In this document: positions 58,369 through 64,000 of the stretch, in pieces
Layout: each line of letters starts with the position of its first letter
Numbering within the stretch: position 1 is the stretch's first letter
Origin: an uncultured Sutterella sp.
GTDB taxonomy: Bacteria; Pseudomonadota; Gammaproteobacteria; Burkholderiales; Burkholderiaceae_F
Assembly: GCA_900542195.1 (NCBI GenBank)
Contig: UQNA01000003.1
Span: forward strand, 1-64,000
DNA length: 64,000 nt
Reading direction: 5' to 3'
Notes under the pieces: generated by a model
The model's database searches: none
Told to the model about the DNA's origin: nothing
Seen by the model: the letters and a program-made list of their open reading frames with translations, nothing else
Translations under genes and position numbers: made by a program

Positions 58369-60942
58369 ATGCCTTCTCCCAATCCTAGTTTCTCAGTTCC
58401 ATTGCCTACCACTGTAAAAGTCCGAGTGGAAGAGCAGATGATCCAGAAAGATTTCCGCGGTTATTTGACCCGAGCAATTACCTGGACAGCGTTAATGCCA
58501 TTGTTTATGCTGGCTTTCATGCACCTGAATCAGATTCAAAGAGAAAATGAGGAAAATGATGTCAGGCAGATAGCAGTAATGGAGCAGCTAGGAAGGCAGC
58601 TTTCGAATGAAATCGAAACTATCCGATCATTTTTGGATTCAAGTTTGGATTCACTATCAATTCATTTACAGAATCCTAAAAGTTATTTTAAAGAGTGGGC
58701 TCAGACTAGAGTTACGCGTCAGACATCGTTTAATTCTCTTTTCCTCGTCCCAACTCAAGAGGATTCTCGCGACAAGACTATTAGTCTCCAGAAGCCGGAA
58801 AGTCTCGGCCCCGAAGATGAAAGATTATTTCATTTACTTCGTCAAAAGTTCCGATACGCCAAGAGCGACTTTGAATTTTATAAATATACGGGAGGTGCTC
58901 ACCCGCAGTATTGCTTTGGTTCTCCCGTGAAAGAGGAGCTACGTCTCCAAGGTTATTGGCTGACAACTTGCGTCTCTGAAAAATATTTTTCTGAAGTGTT
59001 CGATCATATTATCGGTCTCGAACCGTTCTCTATTCAGCTTCTCGACAGTTCAGGACAGAGTTTCTTTCAGAAACCTATCAAAAGAGAGAACTTTACATTT
59101 TCCCCTCTAGGGGGAAAAGACTTCTACAAAGAGGCTACTGAAAAAATAAAAAATTCCCCGGCCGTTTGGAGAACAGACAAGAAAAGAAATGAAGCCCAAG
59201 TAATAACAGCCATGAAAGTTTCTCCGGGCGATCTTCTTTTAGCTGTGGGTCAGCCTCTGGCAATTCGAGATAGACAACTTCTTTCATCACTAACGACTTC
59301 AGGTATTTTCCTGTTGGTAGCAATTCTCGCAGCCTTTGTGGTTGGGACTGTCTTAGGAAGACAGCTCAACGAAGCGGTTCATAAGTTGATTGAGCAGTTC
59401 AGCGCATTTGAGAAAACCGGCAAAATTTCTCAAATGGACGACGTGTTTAAAGAGACTGCGCCTTTAGAGTTGCAGCTTCTTTCAACTAAGTTCGAAGAAA
59501 TGGCGGCCACAGTTCTAATGAGCCAAAAAAGGCTTGAATCTGTTAATGAAGCATTGAGTGAGCAAGTTGAAAGACGTACCGCTTCTTTAAACCAAAGAAA
59601 AGAAGAGTTGAAGAGTCTGCAGCTGCTATTAGCTCCTCTGGAGGACTCGGTAGACGTTGTTATCGCAAAAACTATTAATCGATTCAAAGATATTTTTTCT
59701 ATTCCTACCCTTTTCTTTTCCAAGGAGATGCTTACAGATAGTGTGTTTCAGTACATCTCTGTAAAAGCCAATGACGGAAGCAGATTGGGTTATTTATATT
59801 TTGATTGCGGACAAGGAAATGCTTCATCGTTTGCTTCCGGTCCTCTTCTAAGGCTTGCCCATTCCATTGCAATTGTTATGGATAACCAAGAAATGTATTC
59901 TTCCTTGAAAACCTCAGCCTCCCGTTTTACGGCTTTGATGGAATCAATGACTGAGGGAGTTATCTTGGTGGGAAAGACAGGAAGCCTTCTTTATGGGAAT
60001 AAAGCAGCTCGACGCCTTTTAGGATTGATGCCGGAACAGGAAGTTCCAAATTTTGAAGAATTATTTTCTTCTCTATTCCGTTCGTCAGAACTTGGAGAGG
60101 AAGGTTTCGACAAACAAGAAGAGCGTCCTCGAAGATATTCAAGCACAACGGATTCTGATTTTTTCATTGAAACATCGGCTTTTAACGTTCCCGGCTTTTA
60201 CGGGTTTTCCGGAAGACGCCGCGGTCTCTTAATAAGAGATATATCTCAAGATATAGCAATGGAAAGGATGAAAAAGAACTTGGTCTCGATGGTTGCTCAC
60301 GAGTTAAAAACTCCTGTGACAACAATGAGACTTCAAGTCGAGACTCTTCAACGGCAGCTTATCCAAAGAGATACTGAATTTGCTCATGAATTGCTCTCGG
60401 AGATGCTAGAAGAGAGTTCAAGACTGCAGCGCCTGGTTGAAGATTGGTTGGATATGTCTCGAATAGAGGCAGGCTCCATTGTTCTCCGTCCCAAGATTTA
60501 CTCCGTTAGACGCCTTCTTGATCAGGCTATCGGCGCCGTCAGCCAACATTATCCCGAATTAAAAATCACAACCCAAATCCAAGAAGGTGCAGAATTTTTA
60601 AAGGCAGACAAAGACAGACTGATTCAAGTATTTATCAATATCTTTGGTAACGCGGCGCGCTATCGATCGAAATTGGAGCCGGTTTGCCATGTAACGGTTC
60701 GTCTGGTAAAAGAAGAAATAGAAATTGCTTTCCAAGATAACGGAATAGGAGTAAAGGAGAACTATCTCTCGAAGATATTCGATTCTTTCTATCAAGTAGA
60801 AATGGGTGCGGATAGAAAAGTGGGAGGAACTGGGTTAGGCTTAGCCATTTGCCGCGGCATTATGGCTGCTCACGGCGGCAGAATTTGGGCTGAAAGAAAT
60901 AAAGGAACAGGGACTACTTTTAAGTTGAGGTTGGCAGTATGA
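58369..60942 (+). CDS. Membrane sensor histidine kinase with a large periplasmic domain and PAS-like region
   Basis: A kinase of about 857 residues. Two helices (about 34-52 and 305-330) enclose a periplasmic dCache-like sensor of some 250 residues. A HAMP-like region, coiled coil, GAF-like segment and PAS-like region (MESMTEGVILVGKTGSLLYGNKAARRLLG) follow, then HisKA MVAHELKTPVTTMRLQ and HATPase (FGNAARYRSKL, DNGIGVKENY, GGTGLGLAICRGIM). ATG 58369 has GAGGA nine bases upstream; ATG 58303 would add 22 residues. ATGA coupling links it to the regulator. The signal it senses is unknown; the divergent periplasmic reductase and downstream permease are possible targets. Confidence 0.82.
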   Translation: MPSPNPSFSVPLPTTVKVRVEEQMIQKDFRGYLTRAITWTALMPLFMLAFMHLNQIQRENEENDVRQIAVMEQLGRQLSNEIETIRSFLDSSLDSLSIHLQNPKSYFKEWAQTRVTRQTSFNSLFLVPTQEDSRDKTISLQKPESLGPEDERLFHLLRQKFRYAKSDFEFYKYTGGAHPQYCFGSPVKEELRLQGYWLTTCVSEKYFSEVFDHIIGLEPFSIQLLDSSGQSFFQKPIKRENFTFSPLGGKDFYKEATEKIKNSPAVWRTDKKRNEAQVITAMKVSPGDLLLAVGQPLAIRDRQLLSSLTTSGIFLLVAILAAFVVGTVLGRQLNEAVHKLIEQFSAFEKTGKISQMDDVFKETAPLELQLLSTKFEEMAATVLMSQKRLESVNEALSEQVERRTASLNQRKEELKSLQLLLAPLEDSVDVVIAKTINRFKDIFSIPTLFFSKEMLTDSVFQYISVKANDGSRLGYLYFDCGQGNASSFASGPLLRLAHSIAIVMDNQEMYSSLKTSASRFTALMESMTEGVILVGKTGSLLYGNKAARRLLGLMPEQEVPNFEELFSSLFRSSELGEEGFDKQEERPRRYSSTTDSDFFIETSAFNVPGFYGFSGRRRGLLIRDISQDIAMERMKKNLVSMVAHELKTPVTTMRLQVETLQRQLIQRDTEFAHELLSEMLEESSRLQRLVEDWLDMSRIEAGSIVLRPKIYSVRRLLDQAIGAVSQHYPELKITTQIQEGAEFLKADKDRLIQVFINIFGNAARYRSKLEPVCHVTVRLVKEEIEIAFQDNGIGVKENYLSKIFDSFYQVEMGADRKVGGTGLGLAICRGIMAAHGGRIWAERNKGTGTTFKLRLAV

Positions 60943-61649
60943 ATCCAAATAATTCTTTGATTCTGGTGGTTGATGATGAAACAAAGATCAGAAGACTGAT
61001 TAGCACTAATCTGGCTTTTGAAGGATTCGACGTCGTCCAGGCAGAAGACGGGAAGCGAGCATTGGAGGTTTTTAATCACTCTTTAAATAAACCCGATTTG
61101 ATTCTTCTTGATTTGATGATGCCGGAAATGGACGGGATGGCAATGTTAAAGCAATTAAGAAAGTATTCAGACGTTCCCGTCATTATTCTTTCAGCAAAAG
61201 ATGAAAGACCCACGATTATTGAAGGTTTTAGAGAAGGAGCCGACGACTTCATTTCTAAACCGTTTTACATCCAAGAACTTTTGGAGAGAATTCGAGCCGT
61301 GCTTCGCAGAAGCCAAAGAGTGAAGCCAGTGCAAAGGCCGGCTCAAGAAGTTTTGGTAAGCGGCAATTTGTCTCTTAATCTTTCTCAGAGAGACTGTATG
61401 GTCGGCGACGAACACGTGAAGCTGACAGACAGAGAATTCCGATTACTCTTTGAATTAATGAAACATCCGGGAGAAGTTTTAACCCACGAAAGACTGTTGA
61501 GAACAGTTTGGGGGGACGAATACATAGGAGAAGTTCAGTACTTAAGGGTTACATTTGCTCGAATTCGAAGAAAGCTCGAGCAAGCCGGTTTGACGAGGGA
61601 TGTGATTGGAGCATATTCGAGCGTCGGATACCTTCTCCTGGAAGAATAA
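60939..61649 (+). CDS. OmpR/KdpE-family response regulator
   Basis: A 236-residue regulator: receiver domain (VVDDETKIRRLI, phospho-acceptor Asp in LILLDLMMPEMDG, Lys in ISKPF) and a winged-helix Trans_reg_C domain (KLTDREFRLLFELMKHPGEVLTHERLLRTVWGDEYIGEVQYLRVTFARIRRKLE). It is translationally coupled to the kinase. The sequence is close to KdpE in layout, but no kdp genes lie nearby. The permease gene downstream may be a target. Confidence 0.88.
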   Translation: MNPNNSLILVVDDETKIRRLISTNLAFEGFDVVQAEDGKRALEVFNHSLNKPDLILLDLMMPEMDGMAMLKQLRKYSDVPVIILSAKDERPTIIEGFREGADDFISKPFYIQELLERIRAVLRRSQRVKPVQRPAQEVLVSGNLSLNLSQRDCMVGDEHVKLTDREFRLLFELMKHPGEVLTHERLLRTVWGDEYIGEVQYLRVTFARIRRKLEQAGLTRDVIGAYSSVGYLLLEE

Positions 61650-61818
61650 CTCTTCGGCAGTAAAGCATTATTTTTGTCCATCTTTCTTGGTTAGGCGTAA
61701 TTACTGAGATTTAGCAATTTTTTTGCAATATTTTTAAAAGTTTTGTTATTGAGCTGCAATGCGATCTTGAGATCATTTTCTTGAGGGAATCTCAAAACTC
61801 AAATCCATTGGAGAAAAA

Positions 61819-63102
61819 ATGACAACTCAAATCGTCATAGCTCAATGCATAATGGTATTGACGCTAATAGTTATGATTACAGGCCTAACGCCTATTTACA
61901 TTACTGCTATTACCGGTGCGGCTATTTCCGCCATTGTTGCCGGCTTCCCGCTTGCGGGAAGCGCTCCGGTTACAGTCGCAAAAATGATTAACTCCGGCTT
62001 GAATCCGGTTATTGCAGATATGACGGGCATCTTGCTCTTTATCGGTATCATGCAGGCCACCGGTTTCTTGGATGTTATCGTTCGCGATATCGTTCGTGTT
62101 GGAAATAAAATTGGCGGGGGCCCCGGTGTCTGTACCGCAGGCGGTATTGCTGCCGGATGTATCGGTGCTTTAACCGGTTTTACCCAGCCGGTTATTACTG
62201 CTGTGATTACAGGTCCTGCTGCTGTGCGTTTAGGCGTTGATCCGAACAAGGTCGCCGGTATTCAGGGCCACGCAGGCCATATCGGCAACTTGGCCGGCTT
62301 TACACATCCAACTCAGGTAGCAATTCTGGCGACTGCAGGTATTGGTTACGGTTTATTCAATGTTCTTGGCTTAATTGCGGCTCTTTCAATTTTCTTCATG
62401 TCCTGCCTTCGTGTTGTCCGTGACATGCACAAGCGCGGTGTCACTATTTCTGAAGAAGACAGACTGGCAGTCATGGCCGAGATTAACAATAAAGAGTACA
62501 AGACCACCTCCTTCCGAGCTTTTCTCCCATTCATTGTTTTAGTGGTTGGTTTCGTACTTGGCTTGCCTATCTTCTTAGTAGGTTTGGCCTCAGCATTGGT
62601 CGTGATGGTTCTTGCCCATAAGGATATGAAGTCCTCCGAACAGACCATGATGCAAGGTGTTGGACTTATTGCTACTCCGTTGGTTGCAACTATCGGCTTC
62701 TTATTCATGAGCACGGTTATTAAGCAGATTGGTTTGGCAGATACGATTTCTACATTTGCAGCTCCGATGCTTTCGTTCTCTCCGATCCTGATCATGTTCT
62801 GCGTATCTTTCGTTACCGGCTTCATGACTCAATCTTACGGAGCATCCGTTGCTGTAGTTATTCCTTTCCTCCAAGTAGTACTCGCTTCAGGTGCTGATCC
62901 TTTTGCCGCTGCTTTCGCTGCCGCATCCGGTGCATCTTTGATTCAATACTTCTTGACAGGCGGTCCGGTTGCAGCTCTGGCTACAGTTATTCCGGTGGTA
63001 CCTGGCTCAGCTCTTAAACCAGCTAACTTGTTCCAAAGACCTTCCATTCTCTTTGGTTGCTTCGTAGCACTGTGCATTTCCATGGCACTTTCTATTCTCT
63101 AA
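61819..63102 (+). CDS. Ion-transporter-superfamily carboxylate permease (GntP/CitMHS-like)
   Basis: A 427-residue membrane protein with about eleven to twelve helices. Repeated gly-rich loops (GNKIGGGPGVCTAGGIAAGCIGALTGFTQPVITAVI and the later GASLIQYFLTGGPVAALATVIPVVPGSALKP) resemble carriers for gluconate, citrate or other organic acids, but I cannot fix the subgroup. TTGGAGAAAAA precedes the ATG. It lies behind the two-component system and directly before an unrecognised gene, so it may import the substrate of that protein. Confidence 0.75.
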   Translation: MTTQIVIAQCIMVLTLIVMITGLTPIYITAITGAAISAIVAGFPLAGSAPVTVAKMINSGLNPVIADMTGILLFIGIMQATGFLDVIVRDIVRVGNKIGGGPGVCTAGGIAAGCIGALTGFTQPVITAVITGPAAVRLGVDPNKVAGIQGHAGHIGNLAGFTHPTQVAILATAGIGYGLFNVLGLIAALSIFFMSCLRVVRDMHKRGVTISEEDRLAVMAEINNKEYKTTSFRAFLPFIVLVVGFVLGLPIFLVGLASALVVMVLAHKDMKSSEQTMMQGVGLIATPLVATIGFLFMSTVIKQIGLADTISTFAAPMLSFSPILIMFCVSFVTGFMTQSYGASVAVVIPFLQVVLASGADPFAAAFAAASGASLIQYFLTGGPVAALATVIPVVPGSALKPANLFQRPSILFGCFVALCISMALSIL

Positions 63103-63111
63103 TTTTGAAAT

Positions 63112-63143
63112 AGGCGAGGGATTTGAAGTCTCTCGCCTTTTTG
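63112..63143 (+). terminator. Terminator-like hairpin between the permease and the last gene
   Basis: AGGCGAG (63112-63118) and CTCGCCT (63132-63138) pair around a 13-base loop and five Ts follow. It ends the permease transcript or attenuates the next gene, whose ATG lies only about ten bases further on. Confidence 0.7.
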
Positions 63144-63152
63144 GGAGCGTCA

Positions 63153-64000
63153 ATGATTAAATTAATTAAAGAGGGCAAAAGCGAGCTGGGAATTGTGGGA
63201 CACGCCGGATGCGGTCATGCAAATAGCCATCTTGGATTTATTCAAGACGATTCAGGAGGGTTGAGTGCAGTGACTGCGATGCTTCAAAGAGCAACGGGCA
63301 TTGATTTGGAAATAGTAGAAATAAACGTTAAAACCAGGCGTCAAGACGCCTATTTTGAAGTTAAAACCAAGAGCGGAGGAATAGGGAAGGCGTTTGCCAG
63401 AAGAGGTATTACAGCTTTTGAAAAAAGACTTTCTTCTTATGCTCTCGGAAAACAAGCTATAAATTCTCAAGCTATTGCATGCGAAACTTTTGGAAGAATT
63501 CTAGGGCAAGGTGCCATGGAAGTTCCGGTTGCTTTTCAGACAGCCGTGGCAAATGCTGCAATGGATAGCTTTTTGCAGCAGTACCCCGAATTTTTCTTGT
63601 CCTCGGATGAAGAAGTCGAAGGCAATTGCGGCAAAGTTATTGGAACCAGATTAAACATTAACGGCATTAATGTTTCAGTAATGGGCCTGTCTAACGCTTC
63701 CATCGGAGGACTAGGGCCGAATGAAGACATTGAAGGTAATGTAAACCTCTTTGGCAAGATTGAGCTGATGCAAAAGCTCGGGCTTGATGGTTTGCCTTCG
63801 TTTGTAATCGAAGGAAAAGTTTGTGCACAACCTGTGTCATCAGAAATTACTAAGCCTACTTTCCTTATCAGAGGAAACGAGGAACATGACAACTCAGTGG
63901 TTGCAGAATGTCTTTTGAAGGGTGCCGAAAATCTAGGTTACCCAGCAATTTATCGTCCTGAGCTGCTGCGCAGATCTGAGAATGCCATGGAGTCCCTCAC
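63153..64000 (+). CDS. Unrecognised protein, 5' part only (cut by the window edge)
   Basis: The frame opens with ATG 63153, preceded by GGGAGCG at a good spacing, and stays open to the window end (about 282 codons). Visible features are a glycine/histidine-rich start (GIVGHAGCGHANSHLGF, about 13-29), a stretch of alternating charged beta-type sequence (VEINVKTRRQDAYFEVKT), and glycine-rich ISVMGLSNASIGGLGPNED in the middle. No signal peptide or helices are seen, so it is probably cytoplasmic. I do not recognise the family. Its position after an organic acid permease suggests an enzyme for the imported compound. Confidence 0.7.
   Translation, partial: MIKLIKEGKSELGIVGHAGCGHANSHLGFIQDDSGGLSAVTAMLQRATGIDLEIVEINVKTRRQDAYFEVKTKSGGIGKAFARRGITAFEKRLSSYALGKQAINSQAIACETFGRILGQGAMEVPVAFQTAVANAAMDSFLQQYPEFFLSSDEEVEGNCGKVIGTRLNINGINVSVMGLSNASIGGLGPNEDIEGNVNLFGKIELMQKLGLDGLPSFVIEGKVCAQPVSSEITKPTFLIRGNEEHDNSVVAECLLKGAENLGYPAIYRPELLRRSENAMESL

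Noticed and set aside
1..64000. CRISPR array, insertion sequence, prophage or rRNA/tRNA genes
   Set aside because: I found no regularly spaced repeats, transposase, integrase or phage genes, and no tRNA or rRNA signature on either strand.

Overview
The window looks like chromosomal DNA of an anaerobic or microaerophilic betaproteobacterium of the Burkholderiales, most likely a gut Sutterellaceae (Parasutterella/Turicimonas-like). Reasons: the order aroQ-accB-accC-prmA-DUF3426, mpl next to a betaproteobacterial-type hypothetical gene, GC content that looks mid-40s by eye, and an unusual density of anaerobic respiration genes (MccA-type sulfite reductase, periplasmic nitrate reductase, a dihaem fumarate-reductase cytochrome b, a periplasmic flavoprotein reductase, two Dcu-type carriers). 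I see no insertion sequence, prophage, CRISPR array, rRNA or tRNA.

Region 1 (1-12454, + strand) is a sulfite-respiration island. It holds the octahaem copper sulfite reductase MccA, a periplasmic rhodanese, the prolyl isomerase MccB, the Fe-S protein MccC and the quinol-oxidising membrane subunit MccD. These are followed by a complete NosL-NosD-NosF-NosY copper-site assembly set, a 30-codon micro-gene and a TlpA-type thioredoxin. A TtrS/MccS-like sensor kinase and its FixJ-type response regulator close the island, and the regulator is broken by an apparent 11-bp deletion. Region 2 (12444-14783, - strand) is larB-larC-larE, the pathway to the nickel-pincer nucleotide cofactor.

Region 3 (15129-24381) has a DcuA/B carrier, the napDAGHB nitrate reductase operon and, convergent with it, a NarX-like/NarL-like pair. 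Region 4 (24483-30649) has an M20 amidohydrolase, a DcuC-type carrier, an AbgA-like amidohydrolase, an orphan frdC and upp. Region 5 (30761-37418) is mostly housekeeping (LapA-like protein, fbp, pepN, a C69 dipeptidase) and ends with a NapC/NrfH-type tetrahaem cytochrome with a CX3CH haem site. Region 6 (37633-41009) is modE and modABC with a visible ModE operator.

Region 7 (41113-52767) is housekeeping: DUF3426, prmA, accCB, aroQ, a hypothetical gene, mpl, yqiA, an RNase II-family gene, aroE and mgtE. Region 8 (52885-64000) has a molbindin, a large nested palindrome, a histidine acid phosphatase, a 2-hydroxyacid dehydrogenase with a Crp/Fnr regulator, a periplasmic fumarate-reductase-like flavoprotein, an OmpR-type two-component system, a carboxylate-type permease and an unrecognised gene cut by the window edge.

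Together the genes describe a cell that oxidises menaquinol with several periplasmic reductases (sulfite, nitrate, fumarate-like acceptors). Molybdate, copper and nickel cofactor supply are encoded nearby. A short TAACCCTTA-like motif recurs upstream of several of these respiratory genes and may mark a shared regulon.
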